From: Thermoleophilaceae bacterium
GTDB lineage: Bacteria > Actinomycetota > Thermoleophilia > Solirubrobacterales > Thermoleophilaceae
NCBI GenBank assembly: GCA_019683805.1
Contig: JADGHQ010000003.1
Location: 24,862 to 88,861, forward strand
Direction of reading: 5' to 3'
Length of the DNA: 64,000 nucleotides
Both the position numbers and the translations under genes were made by a program. The notes under the pieces were generated by a model. It saw only the letters and a list, made by a program, of their open reading frames with translations. It was not told where the DNA came from and did no database searches. Positions 21,143 through 31,535 of this stretch are shown here, one piece after another. Positions within the stretch are counted from its first letter, which is position 1. Every line of letters begins with the position of its first letter.

Positions 21143-21380
21143 AGGGAGTTCCTATCCAGGAACACTCCGACGGCTCAGGCCGCGGAGCTCCTAGGAACGT
21201 CGACCAGGCTTCAGGGCGAAAGCGCGCGGGCCTGCACCGGCCGCGCACACACGCTGTTGAGTTTTGAGAGACCACCCGGCGGAGTCCCCGCCGGTGCGCC
21301 TCTCGCCGGACCTTGAAAACTGCACAGTTGGCCAATCCATCCAACGGGTATCACCGGCTCGCTTCCGGCGAGCCGATCAC
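21143..21380 (+). other. 16S-23S spacer without tRNA genes
   Basis: About 240 bases. No tRNA-Ile or tRNA-Ala is present. It contains the 3' arm of the pre-16S stalk (21246-21273) and the 5' arm of the pre-23S stalk (21299-21332), which pairs with 24405-24438 downstream of the 23S gene with three or four substitutions. The text CTTGAAAACTGCACAG before the 23S gene is of the box A-like kind seen in other actinobacterial spacers. Confidence 0.8.
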
Positions 21381-24379
<2,999 letters not shown>

Positions 24380-24404
24380 ATATTCGATACCCCTGGGTGG
24401 GGGT

Positions 24405-24438
24405 GCCAGCTGTGCGGTTTTCAAGCTCCGGCGAGAGG
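24405..24438 (+). other. 3' arm of the pre-23S processing stalk
   Basis: Complementary to 21299-21332 in the spacer; the shared core reads CTCTCGCCGGA and CTTGAAAAC on the 5' side. It would enclose the 23S rRNA in an RNase III-type stem. Confidence 0.7.
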
Positions 24439-24452
24439 TCGGTCTCGCCCGT

Positions 24453-24571
24453 CTTCCGGTGGCTATGGCGAGGGGGAAACACCTCTTCCCATTCCGAACA
24501 GAGCAGTTAAGCCCCTCAGCGCCGATGGTACTTGGCCCGCAAGGGCCTGGGAGAGTAGGTCGCCGCCGGTT
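24453..24571 (+). rRNA. 5S ribosomal RNA
   Basis: About 118 bases. It has the closing stem CCGGTGGC / GCCGCCGG, the conserved CCCATTCCGAACAGAG loop and the GGGAGAGTAGGTC segment. It follows the 23S gene by about 75 bases. Ends are approximate. Confidence 0.93.
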
Positions 24572-24580
24572 CCTGATTTC

Positions 24581-24609
24581 GAGCCGCCCCGCGGGGCGGC
24601 TCATCCCTT
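24581..24609 (+). terminator. rRNA operon terminator
   Basis: A perfect stem GAGCCGCCCC / GGGGCGGCTC with a 2-base loop, followed by ATCCCTTTT, ten bases after the 5S gene. Confidence 0.85.
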
Positions 24610-24696
24610 TTGGGGCCGCAGCGGCTCGACCGTCGGCGTGGTGCGGCCCGCCCCGAGCACGGCGACCGCTTGGTACCGACCGCCAGGATAGGGCTC

Positions 24697-24702
24697 TAGA
24701 CT
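24697..24702 (+). promoter_or_regulatory. -10 element of the small membrane protein gene, leaderless type
   Basis: TAGACT with 9 bases to the ATG at 24712; no Shine-Dalgarno. Confidence 0.5.
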
Positions 24703-24711
24703 CTGGCGCCG

Positions 24712-25095
24712 ATGTCGACGTTTGCAATCGTCGTGATCGTGATCGCCGCAGTCGTGCTGCTGCTGCTGGTCGGTGGACTTGCCGGCGCGCGCAGGCGCGA
24801 GCGTGCGTTCGCGCGGCGCTATGCGGAGCGCGTGGCGGCCGCCGACCGGGCGCTCGAGCGCGCCCGTGCGGAGGACAAGGGCTGGGACAGGGCGGAGCTC
24901 GAAGGGGCCGCACGGGCGGCGCTCGCAAGCGAGCGCCCCGGGGTCCGATACGAGGAGCTCGCGCTCGTGCTGGTCGACGACCGCCCCGGGATCGAGGAGG
25001 ATCGCGCCCATTTCGTAGCGGTCGGCGAGGACGGCGAGGCGCGCGTTGTGCTCGCGAGGCGCGCCGGCGGCTGGGCGGTAGACCGGGTCGGGTGA
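24712..25095 (+). CDS. small single-pass membrane protein, function unknown
   Basis: 127 residues. A strongly hydrophobic helix at residues 3-26, then a basic turn (ARRRERAF), an alpha-helical charged stretch and a beta-rich end (ELALVLVDDRPG...HFVAVGEDGEARVVLARR). The topology would be N-out with the bulk in the cytoplasm. I do not recognise a named family; the shape recalls the widespread small membrane-anchored proteins of Actinobacteria. It follows the rRNA terminator and is 13 bases before the HD-like gene, so the two probably form an operon. Confidence 0.75.
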   Translation: MSTFAIVVIVIAAVVLLLLVGGLAGARRRERAFARRYAERVAAADRALERARAEDKGWDRAELEGAARAALASERPGVRYEELALVLVDDRPGIEEDRAHFVAVGEDGEARVVLARRAGGWAVDRVG

Positions 25096-25108
25096 CCCGC
25101 CGCTTGGC

Positions 25109-25699
25109 ATGAGGGGTATTGCGCGCCTACGGGGAGCGGGAGTGCCGCCGCTCGAAGACGTCCTGCCCGGGTTCACGCCAGAGAACGAGCTCGAGCGGCG
25201 GGTGACCGCGGAGCCGGCGCTGATCGAGGGTCTCATGTGGGGGACGCCCCGGCCGGGTCACCCGGAGGGCTCTGTCGCGGCGCACGTCCAGGACCTGCTC
25301 GACCGGCTCGAGCAGAGGAACGAGCCGCCTGAGCGGCGCGCGCTGCTGCGATTCGTCACGCTCGTGCACGACGCCTTCAAGAACCGGGTGCAGGAGTGGC
25401 GCCCGCGCACCGGCGAGAACCACCACGCGATGCGGGCCCGGCGGTTCGCCGAGCGTTTCACCCACGACGAGCGCCTGCTGACGACGATCGAGCTCCACGA
25501 CCGCCCGTACGGCATCTGGCGCAGCTGGCGGCGAACGGGCCGCCTCGACACCGAGCAGCTCGAGCGCCTCATCGAGCGGCTGCCAGACCCCGAGCTCTTC
25601 ATGGCGTTCGTTGAGCTCGACGGCTCGACCGAAGGCAAGAAGCGGGAGCCGATCGAATGGTTCCGGGCGGAGCTCACGAAGCGCCGCGGCGGTCACTGA
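25109..25699 (+). CDS. HD-domain-like hydrolase
   Basis: 196 residues. The order of histidines and aspartates fits an HD phosphohydrolase: H in PGHPEGSVAAHV (about 50-58), HD in FVTLVHDAFK (about 90), ENHHAMRARRF (about 111) and LHD in IELHDRPYG (about 130). Such proteins hydrolyse phosphate esters of nucleotides or act as metal-dependent hydrolases; the substrate cannot be told. The start is uncertain: ATG 25109 gives the longest product, while GTG 25142 (before PPLEDVLPGF) is a shorter choice. Confidence 0.7.
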   Translation: MRGIARLRGAGVPPLEDVLPGFTPENELERRVTAEPALIEGLMWGTPRPGHPEGSVAAHVQDLLDRLEQRNEPPERRALLRFVTLVHDAFKNRVQEWRPRTGENHHAMRARRFAERFTHDERLLTTIELHDRPYGIWRSWRRTGRLDTEQLERLIERLPDPELFMAFVELDGSTEGKKREPIEWFRAELTKRRGGH

Positions 25700-25918
25700 C
25701 GGCCGCGTCTTCAGGCGTGCGCCAGTCGCCCCGCAAGCGGGCCGGGCAGTAGTCGCCGGGGGCCGTCGCTGGGCGTGCGGCTCGCGCCGCACGGGAGCGC
25801 GGCGGATGTCTCATCGACTTGGCCGTCGCCGGCGGGTCCGCTGTGCGTGGCCCGGGCCGTAGGCCGGGTGGCCGTCAAGCGCGGGCGGTCGGCTGCGCGT
25901 GGGGCCGGAGGCGGTGGG
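25700..25918. other. intergenic, nothing recognised
   Basis: Very GC-rich and low in coding signal on both strands. I see no tRNA, promoter, terminator with T tract or conserved reading frame. Confidence 0.5.
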
Positions 25919-26374
25919 TCAGGCCTGGCCGTCGGCGCATAGGCAGGGCTGCGGGACCGGCTTTGGCTGGCCCGCCCGGCGGCCACGGGAGGCCGTCCGG
26001 CGCGTGCGGCGCGCCGCGCCCGCGCGCCCCGCGTAGGGGCAGTCTTCGGTCGACGGGCGTTCCGCCGCACCCTCCTCGGTGGGCTCGCGAGCAAGGAGCG
26101 CGCGGCGGGCGGCGGCCGTCGCGGGCAACAGGGACCCCTGGGCGAGCGCCCGCGGACCCGACGCCGCCGCTCCCGAGCCGGATACCGCCCGGACGCTGGC
26201 CGGGACTCCGGGCGCAGCGGGGGCTCCGCGCGCGCCGCTGATCGCCTCGGGGGAGCGCCGCACGCCATCCGGCGCCTCGGGCTCGTAGACGAGCTCGCCG
26301 AGCGTGGCGAACTCGAGGGCAGCGCGGAGCGCCCGGCGCAGCGACAGGACGACCTCTGAGCGCGTGGGGAACAT
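25919..26374 (-). CDS. hypothetical protein, possibly decaying at its C-terminus
   Basis: 151 residues, no family recognised. The first 45 codons look coding (third positions nearly all G/C, plausible amphipathic text SEVVLSLRRALRAALEFATLGELVYEPEAPDG); the rest becomes Ala/Arg/Pro/Gly-rich and less biased. The ATG is preceded at 9 bases by TACGCT, the same leaderless pattern as confirmed neighbours, which favours a real gene. It could equally be an eroding remnant. Confidence 0.4.
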   Translation of the reverse strand: MFPTRSEVVLSLRRALRAALEFATLGELVYEPEAPDGVRRSPEAISGARGAPAAPGVPASVRAVSGSGAAASGPRALAQGSLLPATAAARRALLAREPTEEGAAERPSTEDCPYAGRAGAARRTRRTASRGRRAGQPKPVPQPCLCADGQA

Positions 26375-26383
26375 GTGTTCGTG

Positions 26384-26389
26384 AGCGTA
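26384..26389 (-). promoter_or_regulatory. -10 element of the hypothetical gene, leaderless type
   Basis: TACGCT on the minus strand, 9 bases before the ATG. About 30 bases further upstream an inverted repeat GCTGCA/TGCAGC (near 26419-26438) could be an operator. Confidence 0.35.
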
Positions 26390-26519
26390 GGGCGAGGGGC
26401 GGACGGAAGCTGCGGTGGGGCTGCAGAATCCGTTGCAGCGACCGAGCGGCCGAGCGCGCTCCCGGCCGACTGCCCGGCTGCCCTGGCCGGATCGCGCTCG
26501 CGGCGGCGAGTACGCCCGC

Positions 26520-27623
26520 CTAGTAGACGGTCGAGCCGAGCGACGACCAGATGTCGATCTTCGTTCGCGTGCGCGCGATGACCTCGTCGGTGAACTCGCT
26601 CGTGGTGGCGCTGCCGCCCAGGTCCGGGGTGCGCACGCCGGCCGCCGTCGCCTCGAGCACCGACTCGTAGATCGCCCGCGAGGCGAGGTCCGCCCGCTCG
26701 GAAGCGCCCATCTCCGAGACGTAGTGCAGCAGGGCTGCCGCCGCCATGATCATGGCCATCGGGTTCGCGATGTTCTTGCCCCGGAGCGCGGGGGCCGTGC
26801 CGTGGGGCGCTTCCGCCATGACCGCCTTCAGGCTGTAGTCGTCGTCGAACGAGAGCAGGACCGACTCCGAGCCCGCGATCGAGCCGAACAGCGGCAGGAC
26901 GAAGTCCGACAGGCAGTCGCCGTCGCGGTTGAGCGCGGGGATCACGAGCGGCGCGTCGGCCGCTCCCGACATCAGCCCCGCGTACGTCGCGTCGATCAGC
27001 ACCGGCTGGTAGGGGACCTCGGGATGGCGCTCCGCGGCGGCGTCGAGCTCCTCCTTGAGCATGCCCTCGTAGACGGGGCTCACGGTCCACTTCGGGCCGC
27101 CGTACACCCGCCCGTGGACCTTCTTGGCGGTGCGAAAGCTGTACTCCGCCACCGCTGTGCACACGCTGCGCGAGATCCTCTCGGTGCGGAACGCGACCTC
27201 GTCGCCGTCCGCGTGCTCGCGCCACTGCCGCGCGCCGTACGCGTCGCCCACCGCCATCCGCACCACCGAGATCGGGAAGTGGACGCCCGCGATCGGGGTG
27301 ACGCCCGGGATACGCCGGCCCGTGCGGATGATCACCTTGCCGTCGAGCCGCTCGCGCAGGATCCGGTTCGGGCTGCCGACGTCGTCCTTGCCCTCGGGCG
27401 TTATCGTCGCCGCCTTGATGCCGAAGCGGGCCTCGCGGATCGCGTCGGCCGCCGCGGTCACCACCTCGTTGGCGGTGCGGCGCCGGCTCTCGAGCGAGAG
27501 GTCGTAGCGCTCGAGCTCGACAGCGACCCTCGTGACGGCGGGATCGAGCACGCGCAACGCCTGCTCGAGCAGCTCCTGCCCCGTCTCATCGCCCTCGAGC
27601 ACGACTATCCTCGCGTCGGCCAT
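26520..27623 (-). CDS. isocitrate/isopropylmalate dehydrogenase family, type II IDH-like
   Basis: 367 residues. Beta-decarboxylating dehydrogenase distinct from LeuB. The substrate loop reads GSPNRILRERLD, preserving the Ser-x-Asn-x3-Arg set that binds isocitrate, and RRIPGVTP...GDAYGA and NRDGDCLSDF...FGSIAG resemble eukaryote-like (type II) NADP-isocitrate dehydrogenases; the nucleotide loop APHGTAPALRGKNIANP is of the more usual bacterial type. It may supply 2-oxoglutarate, but exact substrate and cofactor are open. It is shorter than typical type II enzymes (about 405). Single-gene unit. Confidence 0.75.
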   Translation of the reverse strand: MADARIVVLEGDETGQELLEQALRVLDPAVTRVAVELERYDLSLESRRRTANEVVTAAADAIREARFGIKAATITPEGKDDVGSPNRILRERLDGKVIIRTGRRIPGVTPIAGVHFPISVVRMAVGDAYGARQWREHADGDEVAFRTERISRSVCTAVAEYSFRTAKKVHGRVYGGPKWTVSPVYEGMLKEELDAAAERHPEVPYQPVLIDATYAGLMSGAADAPLVIPALNRDGDCLSDFVLPLFGSIAGSESVLLSFDDDYSLKAVMAEAPHGTAPALRGKNIANPMAMIMAAAALLHYVSEMGASERADLASRAIYESVLEATAAGVRTPDLGGSATTSEFTDEVIARTRTKIDIWSSLGSTVY

Positions 27624-27632
27624 GGCCGAAGG

Positions 27633-27638
27633 AGGGTA
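27633..27638 (-). promoter_or_regulatory. -10 element of the IDH-like gene, leaderless type
   Basis: TACCCT on the minus strand, 9 bases before the ATG. Confidence 0.4.
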
Positions 27639-27788
27639 CCCCTGACGTCGGCCGGCGGCACTCCGCCGCTGGGCGCTGCACCTGGTGCGGCGGGTTCGTG
27701 GCCGAGGGCGACGGGTACCGCGCGACTGGCCCGGGCGGCGCCGCGACTGTGGCGCGCGTCCGGGCCGCGGCGCCGGGCGCCGACGCGC

Positions 27789-28373
27789 CTACGCCGCCGG
27801 GGCCTCCTCGCGCGGGCCGAGCCCGAGCTCGTCCTTGCGCTCCTCCATGGCGGCGATCACGAGCGCCACGTGCTCGTCGAAGTCCACGCCCAGCTCCTCG
27901 GCGCCGAGGCGCAGCTCCTCGCGGTCGACCGCGGCGGCGAAGCTCGGCTGCTTCATCTTCTTCTTCACCGACTTCGGCGTGAGCCCGACGATCCCGGTGG
28001 GGCGGACCAGCGCGCACGCGGCGATGAAGCCCGTGAGCTCGTCGACCGCGAACAGCGTCTTCGCGAGGCGCGTCTCGCGCGGCACCCCGAGGAAGGTCGC
28101 GTGACCCGCCACCGCGTCGATCAGCTCCCGCGGGTAGCCGTGCTCCTCGAAGTAGCGCAGCGCGATCCGGGGGTGGCCGGTCTCGAGATCGGGGTAGCGC
28201 TCGTAGTCGAGGTCGTGCAGGATGCCCGTGGCGGCCCACAGCTCCTCGTCCTCGCCGAACCTGCGGGCGTAGGCGATCATCGCCGCCTCGACGCCGAGCA
28301 CGTGCCTCCGCAGCGACTCGGACTCGGTCCACTCGCAGAACAGCGCCCAGGCCTCGTCTCTCGATACGGTCAT
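27789..28373 (-). CDS. HD-superfamily hydrolase
   Basis: 194 residues. The HD core is clear: H in LRRHVLGVEAAM, the HD pair in TGILHDLDYERYP (about residue 47) and later H in VAGHATFLG. The protein matches the group of predicted HD hydrolases (COG2316-like) common in bacteria, role unknown. The reading frame extends 38 codons further upstream, but the ATG at 28371-28373 begins the conserved part and sits 7 bases after a TAGCGT -10, so I take it. Confidence 0.8.
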   Translation of the reverse strand: MTVSRDEAWALFCEWTESESLRRHVLGVEAAMIAYARRFGEDEELWAATGILHDLDYERYPDLETGHPRIALRYFEEHGYPRELIDAVAGHATFLGVPRETRLAKTLFAVDELTGFIAACALVRPTGIVGLTPKSVKKKMKQPSFAAAVDREELRLGAEELGVDFDEHVALVIAAMEERKDELGLGPREEAPAA

Positions 28374-28380
28374 GGTCCGC

Positions 28381-28386
28381 ACGCTA
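28381..28386 (-). promoter_or_regulatory. -10 element of the HD hydrolase gene, leaderless type
   Basis: TAGCGT on the minus strand, 7 bases before the ATG; this decides the start. Confidence 0.5.
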
Positions 28387-28547
28387 GCGGAACGGGCGCG
28401 CCGCACCGAGGGGAGCCGTCCGGCGCCGGGCGTCGAACCAGCGCGTGCCGCGGGGAAGGTCTGGCCCGCGCGGGGGCGAAATGGCACTCGATGGCCTTCG
28501 CTACCCTTGCCCCGCCGCCGTCCGTTTCCTGACCTGAGCGCTTTCGC

Positions 28548-29849
28548 ATGGAGAAGTTCGTAATCGAAGGCGGGTATCCGCTGGCGGGGACGATCGTCCC
28601 GGCCGGGAACAAGAACGCCGCACTCCCGCTGCTCGCGTCCTCACTGCTCACCGAGGACGACGTCCTTCTGCACAACGTCCCCCGCATCCGCGACGTCGAC
28701 GCGATGCTCGGCCTGCTCGTGCGCCTCGGCGTGACGGTCGAGTGGGTGGGCGAGAACAGCGTGCGCCTCAACGCCGCGAACGCCGGCAACGAGCCGATCG
28801 ACCCCGCCCTCTCGGAGCAGATCCGCGCCTCGTTCCTGCTCGCCGGCCCGCTGCTCGCGCGCTTCGGGTCGGTCCACATGCCGCCGCCGGGCGGGGACGT
28901 GATCGGCCGCCGCCGGCTCGACCCGCACCTCGACGCCTTCCGCGCGCTCGGCGCCGAGGTGAAGCTCAACCGCTGGTGCGACCTGCGCGCGCCGCACGGG
29001 CTGCGCGCCGCGGACTTCTTCCTCGACGAGCCGTCGGTGATGGCGACCGAGAACGCCCTCATGGCCGCCGCGCTCACGCCGGGCGCCACCGTGATCCACA
29101 ATGCCGCCTCGGAGCCGCACGTCCAGGACGTGGCCCGCATGCTGCTCCAGATGGGGGCGCGCGTCGAGGGGATCGGGTCGAACGTGCTGGTCGTCCACGG
29201 ATCGGACCGGCTCGGCGGCGCCGAGTACCGGCTCGGCCCCGACTACATCGAGGTCGGGAGCTTCGTGGCGCTCGCGGCGGTCACCGGCGGCGAGCTGCGG
29301 ATCGAGGACGTGGTCCGCGACGACCTGCGCATGACCTCGCTCACCTTCGCGCGTCTCGGCGTCGAGATGGTCTTCGACGGCGACGACGTGGTCGTGCCCG
29401 CGGGACAGCGCCTGCGCGTGCGCGACGACGCCGGCGACGCAACGGCCACGATCCAGGACGGCCCCTGGCCCGCCTTCCCGGCCGACCTCACGAGCATCGC
29501 GCTCGCTCTGGCCACCCAGGCCGAGGGCCTCGTGCTGATCCACGAGAAGATGTTCGAGAACCGGCTCTTCTTCGTCGACAAGCTGATCAACATGGGGGCT
29601 CGGGTGATCCTCTGCGACCCGCACCGCGCCGTGGTCGCAGGCCCGAGGCGCCTTCACGGCGAGCGCATGGAGAGCCCCGACATCCGGGCCGGCATGGCGA
29701 TGCTCATCGCGGCGCTCTGCGCCGACGGCACCTCCGAGATCGGCAACATCCGCCAGATCGACCGCGGCTACGAGCGGATCGACGAGCGCCTGCGCTCGCT
29801 CGGCGCGCGCATCGAGCGCGTGGCGAACGAGGAGCGCCTGCCCGTCTAG
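28548..29849 (+). CDS. murA: UDP-N-acetylglucosamine 1-carboxyvinyltransferase
   Basis: 433 residues, standard length. Transfers enolpyruvate from PEP to UDP-GlcNAc, the first committed step of peptidoglycan synthesis. Lys22 (GNKNAALP) and the catalytic-region motifs FENRLFFVDKL and RGYERID are present. The loop that normally contains the fosfomycin-alkylated Cys115 reads PGGDVIGRRRLDPH: the cysteine is replaced by Asp117 (codon 28896-28898), as in Mycobacterium tuberculosis MurA. It precedes the his genes by 70 bases. Confidence 0.94.
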   Translation: MEKFVIEGGYPLAGTIVPAGNKNAALPLLASSLLTEDDVLLHNVPRIRDVDAMLGLLVRLGVTVEWVGENSVRLNAANAGNEPIDPALSEQIRASFLLAGPLLARFGSVHMPPPGGDVIGRRRLDPHLDAFRALGAEVKLNRWCDLRAPHGLRAADFFLDEPSVMATENALMAAALTPGATVIHNAASEPHVQDVARMLLQMGARVEGIGSNVLVVHGSDRLGGAEYRLGPDYIEVGSFVALAAVTGGELRIEDVVRDDLRMTSLTFARLGVEMVFDGDDVVVPAGQRLRVRDDAGDATATIQDGPWPAFPADLTSIALALATQAEGLVLIHEKMFENRLFFVDKLINMGARVILCDPHRAVVAGPRRLHGERMESPDIRAGMAMLIAALCADGTSEIGNIRQIDRGYERIDERLRSLGARIERVANEERLPV

Positions 29850-29876
29850 TGGCCGGGAGCGCGAGGACGGTCGTGC

Positions 29877-29899
29877 CCGCGGGCGGCCCGAGCCCGCGG
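29877..29899 (+). other. hairpin between murA and hisZ
   Basis: CCGCGGGC-GGCCCGA-GCCCGCGG, perfect 8-bp stem with a 7-base loop and no T tract. It may be a weak terminator or a processing or pausing site ahead of the his genes. Confidence 0.35.
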
Positions 29900-29919
29900 C
29901 GCCGCGGGGGGACGGACCG

Positions 29920-30909
29920 ATGATCCACCCGATCCCCTCCGGGACCCGCGACGTCCTGCCCGACGAGATGCGAGAGCTGCGCGAGCTCTCGGGACGCCTG
30001 CGCGACGCGTTCGAGCGCGCGGGCTACGGCGAGGTCTGGACGCCGACGATGGAGTACGAGGAGGTGCTCAAGCGCGGCGACGAGCGCGCCGCCGGCGCCG
30101 GCTACCGCCTCTTCGACGAGCACGGGCAGGTGCTCGTGCTGCGCTCCGACTCGACGATCCCGATCGCCCGCCTCGTCGCGACGCGCTACCGCGACGCGGA
30201 GCCGCCGCTGCGCTTCTGCTACTTCGCGCACGCCTACCGCGAGGTGCGGCGCGGCAGCGCCCAGGCGCGCGAGTTCCTGCAGGGCGGGATCGAGCTGATC
30301 GGCACGCCCGGCCCCGAGGGCGACGCCGAGGTCGTGGCGCTCGTGTCCGCGGCGCTCGAGGAGGCCGGCCTGCGGCGCCACAGGATCGGCGTCGGCGACG
30401 GCTCGCTCTACCGCACCCTGCTCGCCGAGTACGGCGTCCCAGAGCGGGAGCGGATGCCGCTGCTCGAGCGGCTCTCGCAACGCGACCTCGTGGGCATCGA
30501 GACGCACGTCAACAGGCTCGGCCTGCCACGTCCGGCCCGCGACGTGCTCGTCACGCTGCCGACCCTGCGCGGCGGCCCCGAGGTGCTCGAGCGCGCGGCG
30601 GACGGGGCGGTGGCCGGCGCGATCGAGAGCCTGCGCGCGTGCCACGAGCTGCTCGAGCAGCGCGGCGTGGCGGAGCGCGTGATCTTCGACCTCGGCCTCG
30701 TGCGCGAGCTCGGCTACTACACGGGCGCGGTCTTCGAGGTGTACGACCCCGCGGTCGGCTTCGCGCTCGGCGGCGGCGGCCGCTACGACGACCTGCTCGG
30801 GCGCTTCGGCCGCCCGCTGCCCGCGTGCGGCATGGCGCTCGACATCCAGCGCGTGCACGTGGCGCAGGCCGAGGAGGAGCGGATCGCGCGCGGCGAGGAG
30901 CCGCTGTGA
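29920..30909 (+). CDS. hisZ: ATP phosphoribosyltransferase regulatory subunit
   Basis: 329 residues of the HisRS-like fold. HisZ partners the short form of HisG and gives it histidine feedback control. It begins IPSGTRDVLPDEM, has the class II-like LRSDSTIPIARLVATRY and CYFAHAYREVRRG motifs, and GGGGRYDDLLG near the end; it lacks the anticodon-binding domain of a true histidyl-tRNA synthetase, and the short hisG next door confirms the assignment. The ATG at 29920 follows a GGGGGGA ribosome-binding site. GTGA overlap with hisG. Confidence 0.9.
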   Translation: MIHPIPSGTRDVLPDEMRELRELSGRLRDAFERAGYGEVWTPTMEYEEVLKRGDERAAGAGYRLFDEHGQVLVLRSDSTIPIARLVATRYRDAEPPLRFCYFAHAYREVRRGSAQAREFLQGGIELIGTPGPEGDAEVVALVSAALEEAGLRRHRIGVGDGSLYRTLLAEYGVPERERMPLLERLSQRDLVGIETHVNRLGLPRPARDVLVTLPTLRGGPEVLERAADGAVAGAIESLRACHELLEQRGVAERVIFDLGLVRELGYYTGAVFEVYDPAVGFALGGGGRYDDLLGRFGRPLPACGMALDIQRVHVAQAEEERIARGEEPL

Positions 30910-31535
30910 GCGGGCTGACGATCGCCGTCCCGCGCGGGGCGCTCTTCGGCGAGACGCTCGATCTGCTCGACCGCCTCGGCGTCGACACCCGCGAGGTGCG
31001 TGCGAACGAGCGCCGGCTCGTGTTCCCCGACATCGGCGTGGTCACCATGCGGCCGAGCGACGTGCCCACCTACGTCGAGCACGGCGCGGTCGACATCGGC
31101 ATCACCGGCAAGGACGTGCTGCTCGAGCAGGACGAGCGCGAGGTCTACGAGCTGCTCGACCTCGGCTACGGGACCTGCCGCATGGTGGTCGCGGAGCGGG
31201 AGGGCGACAGCGCCGTGGAGGAGTCGCTGCGGCGGCTCGGCGCCGTCCGGGTGGCCACGAAGTACCCGCGCATCACCTCGCGCTGGTTCGCCGACACGGG
31301 CCGCCAGGTCGAGATCGTGGAGGTGAAGGGCTCGGTCGAGATCGCGCCGCTCACCGGGCTCGCGGCCGCGATCGTGGACCTCACCGCCACCGGCGCCACG
31401 CTGCGCGAGAATCAGCTCGTCGAGCGCGAGCAGATCTGCGCGTGCAGCGCTCGGCTGATCGCCAATCCGGTGGCGCACAAGCTGAAGGCGCGCGAGATCG
31501 ACGAGCTCGTGGAGCGGATCAGGAGCCTGTCGTGA
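30906..31535 (+). CDS. hisG: ATP phosphoribosyltransferase, short form
   Basis: 209 residues. Condenses ATP and PRPP, the first step of histidine synthesis. It is the short form (no C-terminal ACT-like regulatory domain), so it needs HisZ. Conserved text: IAVPRGALFGETLDLL, DVPTYVEHGAVDIGITGKD, RVATKYPRITSRWF and the PRPP loop IVDLTATGATLREN. GTG start overlaps the hisZ stop. Confidence 0.95.
   Translation: MSGLTIAVPRGALFGETLDLLDRLGVDTREVRANERRLVFPDIGVVTMRPSDVPTYVEHGAVDIGITGKDVLLEQDEREVYELLDLGYGTCRMVVAEREGDSAVEESLRRLGAVRVATKYPRITSRWFADTGRQVEIVEVKGSVEIAPLTGLAAAIVDLTATGATLRENQLVEREQICACSARLIANPVAHKLKAREIDELVERIRSLS

Noticed and set aside
21143..21380. tRNA-Ile/tRNA-Ala in the spacer
   Set aside because: No cloverleaf, no TTCGA-type T loop and no CCA-adjacent acceptor stem is present.
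29920..30909. Histidyl-tRNA synthetase (hisS)
   Set aside because: It is too short, lacks the anticodon-binding domain and precedes a short-form hisG, so hisZ fits better.
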